From: Achromobacter spanius
Lineage (GTDB): Bacteria; Pseudomonadota; Gammaproteobacteria; Burkholderiales; Burkholderiaceae_B
Assembly: GCF_003994415.1 (NCBI RefSeq)
Contig: NZ_CP034689.1
Coordinates: forward strand, 1,736,001 to 1,800,000
Direction: 5' to 3'
DNA: 64,000 nucleotides
A model generated the notes under the pieces. That model was not told where the DNA came from and did no database searches. It worked only from the letters and a program-made list of their open reading frames with translations. The first letter of the stretch is position 1, and each line of letters starts with the position of its first letter. Position numbers and translations under genes: made by a program. Shown here piece by piece: positions 43,078 to 50,647 of this stretch.

Positions 43078-43584
43078 ATGAACACCGCTGATTTTTCCGT
43101 TTTGTCTGACGAGCTCGTCGTCTCATTGAACCCGCTGCGCCGCGGGGCCCATCGCGCCCGTGCCGTGTGCGCCCGGCTGACGGGTCTGGCCATGCCTTGG
43201 ACGAGCGCATCGGCCGGTGGCGAACGGCGCGACCGCAGCCGGTCGGGCACCGCGCCGGCACGCTGGCCGTTTCCGCCCGCGCCGGTTGAAGAGGGAACGC
43301 TAGTGGGGCAGGCCGTATCGGTGCCCATGCCGGCGCCCGTATCGGTGCCCGTCTCTGCGCCCGTATCGGTACCCGTATCCGGCATTCGTCCCGTGACCGC
43401 GCCAGCGGTGGCCCCGGCCACGCCGGCATCTGTCGTGCGCGAGCGCAGCCTGGGCAACGCCACGGTAGAGCCCGTGACCTCCCAAGTGACCATGAAGGCG
43501 ATGGTGTTGGATGTGGTGATGGTGCTGGCGTGGGGCGCAATCATCCCCGGGCTGATGTGGCTGGGCGCGGCGGCGGGCTTCTAA
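43078..43584 (+). CDS. Hypothetical one-TM protein with Val/Pro/Ser repeats
   Basis: A 168-residue protein that I do not recognise. The N-terminal 70 residues are Arg-rich. The middle has 8-residue repeats (VSVPMPAP, VSVPVSAP, VSVPVSG) encoded by a 24-bp tandem repeat. The C-terminus is one hydrophobic segment (about residues 145-165, LDVVMVLAWGAIIPGLMWLG), which suggests a tail-anchored membrane protein. AAGGAG lies 5 nt before ATG 43078. It starts 62 bp after the radical SAM gene with only a 14-bp palindrome (43037-43050) between, so the two may share the SOS-type promoter. Repeats and Arg content differ from neighbouring genes. Confidence 0.7.
   Translation: MNTADFSVLSDELVVSLNPLRRGAHRARAVCARLTGLAMPWTSASAGGERRDRSRSGTAPARWPFPPAPVEEGTLVGQAVSVPMPAPVSVPVSAPVSVPVSGIRPVTAPAVAPATPASVVRERSLGNATVEPVTSQVTMKAMVLDVVMVLAWGAIIPGLMWLGAAAGF
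43315..43380 (+). repeat. 24-bp tandem repeat inside the hypothetical gene
   Basis: Units at 43315-43338, 43339-43362 and a partial one at 43363-43380, all starting GTATCGGT. They keep the reading frame and give the VSVP-type peptide repeat. Confidence 0.85.
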
Positions 43585-43615
43585 GCAGTCAGGCACCATG
43601 CCTGGGGCAGCGCAA

Positions 43616-44488
43616 TCAGCTGGAACCCAGCAGGATCACGCCCACCAGAATGGCAAGGCAGCCGGCCAAACGGCCCGGGCCTACCTTTTCGCGCAGCAGG
43701 AACATGCCAGCCAGGGTGCCAAGCATCATCGACATTTCGCGGGCTGGCGCCACCAGGCTCAAGGGCGCGCCGTTGCGCAAGGCGTACAGCACCAGGATGT
43801 ATCCCAGCGGAGACAGCAGGCCCACGGCCAACGCCAAGTGCCAGTGCCCACGCATGGACTCCCAGGCTTGAGCACGCCGGCTCAGCATGTGGGGCGTCAT
43901 CATGGCGGTTCGAGTGACACAGGTAAACCAGTCGAACAGTACGGGGCTGATCAGCAGCACCTTCACGCCATAGGCGTCCACCACGGTATAGGCGGCGATG
44001 AACAGGCCGATCACCACGCCCCAGCGCACGCCAACCCAGGCTTGCGCCTGCTTGAAGATGGTCAGCCTACCCTGGGTGGCAATCAGCAGCACCCCGATGA
44101 CCACGCACAGCATGCCGATAATGCCGGTGCTGGTGGCGGGTTCGCCCAGCAGCAGAAAGGCCCCTGTCGTGGACAGCAGCGGGCCGGTGCCTCGTGCAAT
44201 GGGGTACACCACGGACAAGTCGGCCACCTGATAGCCCCGTTGCAGGCACAGGCTGTAGCCCAGGTGCAACAGGCTGGATGTCAGGATGGCGCCTACGACG
44301 GGCCAGGTCCAGCTCATGCCGTCGTGTACCAGCACCCAGATCACCCAGGGGGCATAGAGCACCGAAGCGCATAGCCCGTAGGCAAACACGAATGGGGCGC
44401 CCACCATGGCCGCGCGCTTGGCAAGCAGGTTCCACGTTGCGTGGGCCATCGCCGCCAGGACGACCAATATCAGGGACGTATACGACAT
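43616..44488 (-). CDS. EamA/DMT family transporter
   Basis: A 290-residue inner-membrane protein with ten TM segments arranged as two EamA repeats (MSYTSLILVVLAAMAHATWN at the start; APAREMSMMLGTLAGMFLLREKV in the second half with the usual Glu before the last helices). Members export amino acids or metabolites, but the substrate here is unknown. It converges with the small repeat protein gene; a short dyad CAGGCA-CCA-TGCCTG (43590-43604) lies between them. It diverges from rplS across 219 bp. Confidence 0.88.
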   Translation of the reverse strand: MSYTSLILVVLAAMAHATWNLLAKRAAMVGAPFVFAYGLCASVLYAPWVIWVLVHDGMSWTWPVVGAILTSSLLHLGYSLCLQRGYQVADLSVVYPIARGTGPLLSTTGAFLLLGEPATSTGIIGMLCVVIGVLLIATQGRLTIFKQAQAWVGVRWGVVIGLFIAAYTVVDAYGVKVLLISPVLFDWFTCVTRTAMMTPHMLSRRAQAWESMRGHWHLALAVGLLSPLGYILVLYALRNGAPLSLVAPAREMSMMLGTLAGMFLLREKVGPGRLAGCLAILVGVILLGSS

Positions 44489-44707
44489 GAGGGAACAGCG
44501 TCAGATGACGTGTTTGTGACAGAAGTGGCAAGGGTACAGCAAGCCACGGGAAGGCCGCCATTCTACTCGACGCTTACGCAAACTTTTGGTGTAGAATCAT
44601 TGGTTTGCCAAATCTCATCCTCTGCTTGCGGCACGAGTAACAACATCGGTAAAAATCGCACGGCAAAAATTTTTAGTCCGCAAAGACATGATGATCTAGG
44701 AGTTCTC

Positions 44708-45088
44708 ATGAACCTTATCGCTATCCTGGAACAGGAAGAAATTGCCCGTCTGACCGGCGGCCAAGCCAAGCCTGAATTTGCTCCTGGTGACACCGTCATC
44801 GTGAGCGTGAACGTCGTTGAAGGCACCCGCAAGCGCGTGCAGGCCTTCGAAGGCGTTGTTATCGCCAAGCGCAATCGCGGCCTGAACTCCGCGTTCACCG
44901 TGCGCAAGATTTCGTCGGGTGAAGCCGTGGAACGTACGTTCCAGCTGTACTCGCCGCAAATCGCCGGCATCGAAGTCAAGCGCCGCGGCGACGTGCGCCG
45001 CGCCAAGCTGTACTACCTGCGCAACCGCTCGGGCAAGTCGGCACGTATCAAGGAAAAGCTGGTCAGCAAGCAAGCCTCGGCGGCTTGA
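44708..45088 (+). CDS. rplS: 50S ribosomal protein L19
   Basis: A 126-residue L19 at the 30S-50S interface. It begins NLIAILEQEEIARLTG and has FAPGDTVIVSVNVVEGTRKRVQAFEGVVIAKR and the basic RRGDVRRAKLYYLRNRSGKSARIKE end. AGGAG precedes ATG 44708; an extension further upstream is not supported. A TAGAAT -10-like element lies near 44592 in the leader. rpsP, rimM and trmD, its usual partners, are not next to it; upstream is a divergent transporter gene. A terminator follows at 45168. Confidence 0.97.
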   Translation: MNLIAILEQEEIARLTGGQAKPEFAPGDTVIVSVNVVEGTRKRVQAFEGVVIAKRNRGLNSAFTVRKISSGEAVERTFQLYSPQIAGIEVKRRGDVRRAKLYYLRNRSGKSARIKEKLVSKQASAA

Positions 45089-45167
45089 TCGCTTATCGGC
45101 ACACGGCCCTACCAGTGTCGGACGTTCGCGCCATTCAGCGTTTCCGTCCGGCACGGGTTTCCGGGTT

Positions 45168-45201
45168 AAAAAGGCACCTGCGAGGGTGCCTTTTTCTTTT
45201 T
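45168..45201 (+). terminator. Rho-independent terminator after rplS
   Basis: Stem AAAAAGGCACC/GGTGCCTTTTT with a short loop at 45168-45195, then CTTTTTG. Its T-tract ends about 10 bp before the next start codon. Confidence 0.92.
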
Positions 45202-45211
45202 GCAAAGCCGT

Positions 45212-45943
45212 ATGTCTGATTCCTCGTATTCCGCGCGGCCACGACGGCCGCTCGTGCGTCCCGGCTTCGATCCGGCGACGCAACCGTGGGTAGTGGCCAA
45301 TGAGTCCTTGCCGGCCGTGCCCGCCAGCCTGCTGACCCCGCATCGCTTGCGGGGCACGCTGACCCAGCCCTCCACGTGGAGGCTGGAGCTGTCTCGCGAC
45401 AACGACCTGCGCTATCCCGGGCGCGAAGGCGCGCCAGTGCCTGCCGCCGTGCTGATCCCGCTGGTCACCCGCGACAACGGCGTGCACATCATGCTGACCC
45501 AGCGTGCCGCGCACCTGCATGACCATGCCGGGCAGGTGAGCTTTCCGGGTGGTCGCATCGAAACCAGTGATTCAACCCCTGTCGCCGCCGCCTTGCGCGA
45601 GGCGCAAGAGGAAACGGGCTTGCCCGCCGACCATGTTGAAGTGTTGGGCAGCATGCCGCCTTACCTGACGGCAACCGGTTTTTCGATCATTCCGGTGGTG
45701 TCGCTGGTGCGTCCGGGCTTTGAGCTGGCGCCCGACGCTTTCGAGGTGGCCGAAGTGTTCGAAGTGCCGCTGTCGTTTCTGATGGACCCCGCCAACCATC
45801 GGCTGTATGAAGCCCGCTTGGACGACGGTCGGGTGCGAAATTATTACGGCATGCCCTACGGCAAGCATTTCATTTGGGGCGCCACGGCAGGCATGCTGCG
45901 CAATCTTTATCACCTGTTGCGTAACGGCTTGCAGCCTGGCTGA
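45212..45943 (+). CDS. Nudix hydrolase, CoA pyrophosphatase (NudL) type
   Basis: A 243-residue Nudix protein. The Nudix box is GGRIETSDSTPVAAALREAQ continuing EETGL, with REAQEETG giving the metal-binding glutamates. The preceding QVSFPGG and the following TATGFSIIPVVSLVRPGF are features of the CoA-diphosphohydrolase group that cleaves CoA to 4'-phosphopantetheine and 3',5'-ADP. ATG 45212 is the start; no Shine-Dalgarno is seen and the rplS terminator ends just before it. It converges with rsgA, sharing a bidirectional terminator at 45983. Confidence 0.9.
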   Translation: MSDSSYSARPRRPLVRPGFDPATQPWVVANESLPAVPASLLTPHRLRGTLTQPSTWRLELSRDNDLRYPGREGAPVPAAVLIPLVTRDNGVHIMLTQRAAHLHDHAGQVSFPGGRIETSDSTPVAAALREAQEETGLPADHVEVLGSMPPYLTATGFSIIPVVSLVRPGFELAPDAFEVAEVFEVPLSFLMDPANHRLYEARLDDGRVRNYYGMPYGKHFIWGATAGMLRNLYHLLRNGLQPG

Positions 45944-45982
45944 CAACCCAGGCTCGCAGCACCTTGCCCCTGCACACGCAAC

Positions 45983-46010
45983 AAAAGACGGCCATTTCTG
46001 GCCGTCTTTT
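45983..46010. terminator. Bidirectional terminator between the Nudix gene and rsgA
   Basis: Perfect stem AAAAGACGGCCA-TTTC-TGGCCGTCTTTT (45983-46010), with T-runs in both directions. Confidence 0.92.
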
Positions 46011-46028
46011 GTTTGGAAATGGGGCGTA

Positions 46029-46985
46029 TCAGTAGCGCTGCTGGCCCGCCAGATTCTCTTCCAGAATGCGCTCGTACAGCGCATAGCGCAGTGGGTTGAT
46101 CTTGCCTGCCTGCAAGGCGGCAACCACCCCGCACCCGGGTTCGCGCCGATGCGTGCAGTTGTAGAACCTGCATTCCTCGATGGGCTGCGTAAATTCCGGG
46201 AAGCCGCGGATGATGTCGTCGCGCGTCAGGTGCTGCAAGCCAAACGCCTGGAACCCCGGCGAATCGATCAAGTCGCCGCCGGGCTCGGGCAAATGGTAGA
46301 GCCGCGTGCTGGTCGTGGTGTGCTTGCCCATGTCCAGCGCAGTGGAGTGCTCGCGCGTGGCGGCGCGGGCGTCGGGAATCAGGGCATTGAGCAGGGTGGA
46401 CTTGCCCATGCCGCTTTGGCCCAGCAACAGGTTGGTTCGCCCCGCCAGGCGCGGGGCCAGCAGGGCATGCACATTTTCCGGTTCCAGGGCGCTGAGTTCG
46501 ACGACCGGCACGCCTAGCGCGGCAATCGGCGCCAGACGCGCGCGCGCGGCGGGCAGCTCTTCGGTCAGGTCGGTCTTGTTCAGGACGATAAGCGGGGATA
46601 TGCCGACGCTCCAGGCGCCGGCCAACGCGCGCCCGGTCAGGTCGTCCGAGAACGTGGGTTGCACCGCAATCACGATCAGCAACTGGTCAACGTTGGAGGC
46701 GAACTGCTTGGAGCGCATGTCGTCCGACCGATACAGCAGGTTGCTGCGCGGCAGAATGGCGTCGATAGCGCCTTCGTCCTTGCCTTGCGGCGCGATGCGC
46801 ACGCGGTCGCCGACGGCAGCTCCGGCTTTTTTGCCGCGCGGAAAGCATTTGCGTAGCGAACCATCGGCAAGCTCTACTGTGTAGTGGCGCCCGTGCGCGG
46901 CGATGATGCGGCCGTCGATCTGGTCGCCTACGGCTTCGGATGGCGCGGCCATGGCGCCGTTTCGGGTAGTGCGCGTGTTGCTCAT
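46029..46985 (-). CDS. rsgA: Ribosome small subunit-dependent GTPase A
   Basis: A 318-residue circularly permuted GTPase that matures the 30S subunit. An OB domain (about residues 20-90) comes first. The G motifs appear in permuted order: NKTDL (G4), then GQSGMGKSTLLNALIPDA (G1) and LIDSPGFQAFGL (G3). The C-terminal zinc domain has ECRFYNCTHRREPGC. The length is normal. It lies 13 bp after the M48 peptidase gene on the same strand, and next to orn, a common betaproteobacterial arrangement. Confidence 0.97.
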   Translation of the reverse strand: MSNTRTTRNGAMAAPSEAVGDQIDGRIIAAHGRHYTVELADGSLRKCFPRGKKAGAAVGDRVRIAPQGKDEGAIDAILPRSNLLYRSDDMRSKQFASNVDQLLIVIAVQPTFSDDLTGRALAGAWSVGISPLIVLNKTDLTEELPAARARLAPIAALGVPVVELSALEPENVHALLAPRLAGRTNLLLGQSGMGKSTLLNALIPDARAATREHSTALDMGKHTTTSTRLYHLPEPGGDLIDSPGFQAFGLQHLTRDDIIRGFPEFTQPIEECRFYNCTHRREPGCGVVAALQAGKINPLRYALYERILEENLAGQQRY

Positions 46986-46998
46986 GCGGCAGGCGCCA

Positions 46999-48231
46999 TC
47001 AGGTGGCGGATGCGCTCGGCGGCGGGGGGTGGCTGTCGTAGAAGGCGGAATGCACAGGGTCGGGAGTCAGCGTAGCAGCGTTGTCGTCATAGAGTTTGAC
47101 CAGTGCGGATACCAGGTGTGCCGGCGAACTCTGCTCGGCCGCATAGCGATCCGCCTCGAATTCGTCGCGACGCGAGTACCAACTGGCCAACGGCGTGAAC
47201 ATGAAAGTAAAAACGGGAATGACCAGGAAGAACAGCAGCAGCGCCATGGCGTCGTTGCGACCACCCAACTGGGGCAGCACGCCCAGATCCACGTAGAACC
47301 AGGGTTGCTGCGACACCCAGCCCAGGATGGCAAAGAAGGCCAGCGCGGCGCCGAAGCTGAAGACCACGCGCTTGATGATGTGGCGCTTGGCGAAGTGGCC
47401 CAGTTCGTGCGCGAGCACGGCTTCGATTTCATCGCCGTTCAGGCGGGCGAGCAGGGTGTCGAAGAACACGATGCGGCGCGACCGCCCGAAGCCGGTGAAA
47501 TAGGCGTTGCCGTGCGCGGAGCGGCGCGAGCCGTCCATCACGAACAGGCCATTCAACGCAAAGCCGCAGCGCTGCGCCAGGCGCTGAATGCGGCCAGCCA
47601 GTTCCGGGTCGGACAGCGGCGTGAACTTATTGAAGAGCGGGGCAATGAACATCGGGTAGATGATCAGCAGCGCCAGATTGAATACCGTCCACAGCGCCCA
47701 GGCCCACACCCACCAGTAGGCGCCCGCACTGCCCATCAGCCACAGCACGGCGGCGGCCAACGGCAGGCCCAGCACGGCCGCCACCAGCAAGCCCTTGGCG
47801 GTGTCCGCGATGAACAGTTCAGGTGTCATGCGGTTGAAACCGAAGCGAGCTTCCAGTTTGAACTGTCGCCACAGCGTGAACGGCAGGCCCAGCAGACCCA
47901 GCACTAGCGCCACCACCACCAGCAACAGCATCTGGCGCAAGAAGTCATTGCTGGTAAGCTGGCCCACCATCAGGTCGATGAATTGCAAGCCGCCCATCAG
48001 CGTCAGGCACACCAGCAGAATTGCGTCGTAGGTGCGTTCCAGCATGCCCAGCTTGACGCGCGCAACCGTGTAGTCGGCGGCGCGCTGATGGCTGGTCAAC
48101 CCGATGCGTGGCGAGAATTCGGCGGGCACCTGGTCGCGGTTGCGCGCAACGTGACGGATCTGGCGGCTGGCCAGCCACAGGCGCACCGCGATATCGGCAA
48201 GCAGGAAGGCAACGAACAGCAGTGTGAACAT
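46999..48231 (-). CDS. M48 family membrane metallopeptidase (Ste24-like)
   Basis: A 410-residue integral membrane protease. Several TM segments precede the zinc motif HELGH in LAHELGHFAKRHI, and the third ligand Glu is in SRRDEFEADRYA. GNAYFTGFGRSRRIVFFDTL is the Ste24/CaaX-protease-1 signature. In bacteria, relatives take part in membrane protein quality control; there is no evidence for prenylated substrates. The C-terminus runs past the catalytic domain by a normal length. It is probably cotranscribed with rsgA and divergent from orn (60-bp gap). Confidence 0.92.
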   Translation of the reverse strand: MFTLLFVAFLLADIAVRLWLASRQIRHVARNRDQVPAEFSPRIGLTSHQRAADYTVARVKLGMLERTYDAILLVCLTLMGGLQFIDLMVGQLTSNDFLRQMLLLVVVALVLGLLGLPFTLWRQFKLEARFGFNRMTPELFIADTAKGLLVAAVLGLPLAAAVLWLMGSAGAYWWVWAWALWTVFNLALLIIYPMFIAPLFNKFTPLSDPELAGRIQRLAQRCGFALNGLFVMDGSRRSAHGNAYFTGFGRSRRIVFFDTLLARLNGDEIEAVLAHELGHFAKRHIIKRVVFSFGAALAFFAILGWVSQQPWFYVDLGVLPQLGGRNDAMALLLFFLVIPVFTFMFTPLASWYSRRDEFEADRYAAEQSSPAHLVSALVKLYDDNAATLTPDPVHSAFYDSHPPPPSASAT

Positions 48232-48291
48232 GGGCGAAGCGGATGGCTCAATAGGGATGTGCGAAAATCGCGTGTTTTATAGGCAAATTAT

Positions 48292-48837
48292 ATGGCTGTG
48301 AACGAAAATCGCCTGGTCTGGCTCGACATGGAAATGACCGGGCTGGATCCCGAGAAAGAACGCATCATCGAGGTTGCCGTCGTGGTCACCGAACCCGACC
48401 TGACGGTGGTGGCCGAAGGCCCGGTTCTGGTCGTCCACCAGCCCGACAGCCTGCTTGACGCCATGGATAACTGGAACAAATCCACCCACGGCAAGAGCGG
48501 CTTGATCGACAAGGTCCGCGCATCGACCGTGTCCGAGGCGCAGGCAGAGGATACGCTGTTGGCGTTTTTGGCGCAGCATGTGCCGGCGGGAAAATCGCCG
48601 CTTTGCGGCAACACCATCAGCCAGGACCGCCGCTTCATGTTTGCTTACATGCCGCGCCTGGAACAGTTCTTCCACTACCGTAATCTGGACGTCAGCACGC
48701 TGAAGGAATTGGCGCGCCGCTGGGCGCCGGCCGTGTACAAGGGCTTCGAGAAAAAGAGCCGCCACGAAGCGCTGGCCGACATCTACGAATCCATCGACGA
48801 GCTCAAGTACTACCGCGAACACTTCCTGAAAGTGTAA
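48292..48837 (+). CDS. orn: Oligoribonuclease
   Basis: A 181-residue DEDDh 3'-5' exonuclease that finishes RNA decay by degrading 2- to 5-mers and also clears pGpG. Motifs are RLVWLDMEMTGLDPEKERII (DED residue pair), PLCGNTISQDRRFM and RHEALADIYESIDEL with the catalytic His and Asp. The length is standard. The start at 48292 gives the normal N-terminus. It is divergent from the M48 gene and followed 25 bp later by nnrE. Confidence 0.97.
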   Translation: MAVNENRLVWLDMEMTGLDPEKERIIEVAVVVTEPDLTVVAEGPVLVVHQPDSLLDAMDNWNKSTHGKSGLIDKVRASTVSEAQAEDTLLAFLAQHVPAGKSPLCGNTISQDRRFMFAYMPRLEQFFHYRNLDVSTLKELARRWAPAVYKGFEKKSRHEALADIYESIDELKYYREHFLKV

Positions 48838-48862
48838 GCAGGCGGCTTGGGACGGGATTGCC

Positions 48863-49489
48863 ATGACCAGTCATTCCGTTGCTCAGATTCGTCGCGCCGA
48901 GCAGTTGGCGTTGGCACAGGGGGCGTCACTCATGCCAAAGGCTGGCGCGGCGGCCGCGGCATTTGCTGCCGAACGGGTAGCTCCTGGCGGCTCCATCCTG
49001 GCCGTGGCCGGTCCCGGCAACAACGGCGGGGATGCCCTGGAAGCCGCGACACGCCTGCTGGCGTTGGGTCTGCGCGTTCAGGTCCTGCTGCCGTCTGGCC
49101 CCGAAAAATTGCCCGCCGATGCGGCGCGCGCCTGGGCGGGCTGGCTTGCCGCCGGGGGCCATACGCTGGCGTCGCTTCCCGCCACGCCTCCTGATCTGCT
49201 TATCGACGGCCTGTTCGGTATCGGGTTGAACCGTCCGTTGGAGTCTTCTTGGCAGCAGTTGGTCGATATGATCAATGCGTGGCGCGCGCCCGTGTTGGCG
49301 CTGGATGTGCCTAGCGGCATCGACGCCGATACCGGCGCGGCGCTAGGCCGGCCAATCCAGGCTACCTGGACGCTGTCTTTTATTGCTACCGCCCGGGGTT
49401 TGACTCGGCCCGGCGCCGGTCGCGACGCCGCGGGCGAATGCCATGTGGACACGCTGGGTGTGGAGATGCCCGGCGATGCTGCCAGCTAG
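48863..49489 (+). CDS. nnrE: NAD(P)H-hydrate epimerase (stand-alone YjeF N domain)
   Basis: A 208-residue YjeF_N-domain protein that interconverts R and S hydrates of NAD(P)H in metabolite repair. Conserved are AVAGPGNNGGDALEAATRL (substrate loop), PDLLIDGLFGIGLNRPL and ALDVPSGIDADTG. Most bacteria fuse this to the ADP-dependent dehydratase (NnrD) in a protein of about 500 residues. Here the stop at 49489 ends after the epimerase domain, and only 56 bp separate it from convergent paaX. A separate nnrD must exist elsewhere or the partner has been lost. Confidence 0.88.
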   Translation: MTSHSVAQIRRAEQLALAQGASLMPKAGAAAAAFAAERVAPGGSILAVAGPGNNGGDALEAATRLLALGLRVQVLLPSGPEKLPADAARAWAGWLAAGGHTLASLPATPPDLLIDGLFGIGLNRPLESSWQQLVDMINAWRAPVLALDVPSGIDADTGAALGRPIQATWTLSFIATARGLTRPGAGRDAAGECHVDTLGVEMPGDAAS

Positions 49490-49545
49490 GCGGATTGCCC
49501 CGGCGTACCATTGCCGAGGCCACGCGCTCTGAAGGCGCGCCCCCC

Positions 49546-50475
49546 TCAGACCGGCCGCCCTCCAAAACGGGATTCCACGTCAGTCGTCAGCGGGGTGTAA
49601 CGCTCATTGTCTTGCCCGGCGCGCGCGTTCAGATGCGTTTCCGACGCATCGAACACCTTCCAGTAGATGCGCCCGCATAGGGCGCGGGCGGCGTGGCCCG
49701 GCCAGTTGTCGGGCAGCATCGGCCCGGGCAGTTGTGGGTCGTGCAGCACGATCCGGCGCCAGTGGTGCAGCAGCATGACCCGCACGACAAAGGCGTCGGC
49801 GGGCGGTGGGGTTTCCTCCAGCAGCTTTTCCAGCGGACCGAAATTACGCGAGAACTGGCGGTACTGCTCGGCCACATCGTCCAGGTTCCAGCATTGCGAG
49901 GCCAAGCTGGCGATGGGCAGGCCGCCCGCACCGGCCAGATCGCGGGCAGATAGCACCAACGCCCGGTCCGGAATGCCCAGTTTTTCCAGGATGTCGTGCG
50001 CGGCGCTCGCCTCGGTGTGCGGATGCGCGAACAAGCCCGGCGCGATCATGCCGAACCCTTCCCAGACCAGTTCCCGGCGCAGCTCGGCGCGTTCGGCCAG
50101 CCCGTTGCCGGTGCGTGGTAGCGCCACCAGCGTCCATTCCCCGTTCCAGTCCTGCGTCGCGCCTTCGTAAATGCGCTGTGAGGCATGCGCGGTATGTCGC
50201 TGCCCCTGTTCAGAAATCAGGTACAGGCTGCGCCGGCCATGCCGTTCCGATTGCAGCCAATTCTGCGCCACCAGCCGAAAGACGCTGGTGCGCAGCAGGC
50301 GTTCGTTGATGCCCAGCGGGGCCAGCAGTTCGATCAGGTCTCCCAGCCAGATGGCGCCGCCGTGAGGCGCGAGCGCGTCCCCCAGCAAGCTGACGCAGAG
50401 CGATTTGGCGCGAGGCGGGTCGCTTTTCAACAAGCGGGACAGGAAACGGTCCAAAGGCGACGTAGGGTTTGCCAT
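49546..50475 (-). CDS. paaX: Phenylacetate catabolism repressor PaaX
   Basis: A 309-residue PaaX-family regulator. An N-terminal winged helix (about residues 20-95, with SLLGDALAPHGGAIWLGDLI and INERLLRTSVFRLVAQNWL) and a C-terminal effector domain (LHHWRRIVLHDPQLPGPMLP) are both typical. PaaX proteins repress paa genes until phenylacetyl-CoA binds. It is transcribed away from paaA, with repeated TGATACA sites in between (50511-50571), so it probably controls both sides. ATG 50475 (MANPTSPLD) is chosen; a TTG at 50487 is possible and neither has a strong ribosome site. Confidence 0.93.
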   Translation of the reverse strand: MANPTSPLDRFLSRLLKSDPPRAKSLCVSLLGDALAPHGGAIWLGDLIELLAPLGINERLLRTSVFRLVAQNWLQSERHGRRSLYLISEQGQRHTAHASQRIYEGATQDWNGEWTLVALPRTGNGLAERAELRRELVWEGFGMIAPGLFAHPHTEASAAHDILEKLGIPDRALVLSARDLAGAGGLPIASLASQCWNLDDVAEQYRQFSRNFGPLEKLLEETPPPADAFVVRVMLLHHWRRIVLHDPQLPGPMLPDNWPGHAARALCGRIYWKVFDASETHLNARAGQDNERYTPLTTDVESRFGGRPV

Positions 50476-50510
50476 AGGGTGGGCCAAATGCGGCCGATAT
50501 CGGGATCCGC

Positions 50511-50539
50511 AATATGATACATAAATCCAATGTGATACA
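50511..50539. promoter_or_regulatory. Putative PaaX operator: two direct repeats
   Basis: AATATGATACA (50511-50521) and AATGTGATACA (50529-50539) are 18 bp apart, about 1.7 helix turns. They resemble the TGATTC-type cores of E. coli PaaX sites. A degenerate inverted copy TGTATTA (50565-50571) overlaps the spacer end of the paaA promoter, and a palindrome CCGATATCGG lies at 50494-50503. Confidence 0.55.
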
Positions 50540-50548
50540 GCTTTGCGT

Positions 50549-50577
50549 TTGACAATGGTTTTTTTGTATTAAATAAT
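50549..50577 (+). promoter_or_regulatory. Probable promoter of the paa operon
   Basis: Perfect -35 TTGACA (50549-50554), a 17-bp spacer and AATAAT (50572-50577). This predicts a leader of about 64 nt before the paaA ATG. The TGATACA repeats end 9 bp upstream of the -35. Confidence 0.7.
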
Positions 50578-50647
50578 CCGCCTATGACATGACGGCGCTG
50601 TGGAACGTTTGCCTTGCGTTTTCGCAAACCGTCTCAAGGAGACAAAC

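Noticed and set aside
44441..44707. Possible upstream extension of rplS
   Set aside because: AGGAG sits directly before ATG 44708 and the family starts there. The extension overlaps the divergent transporter gene and shows no conservation.
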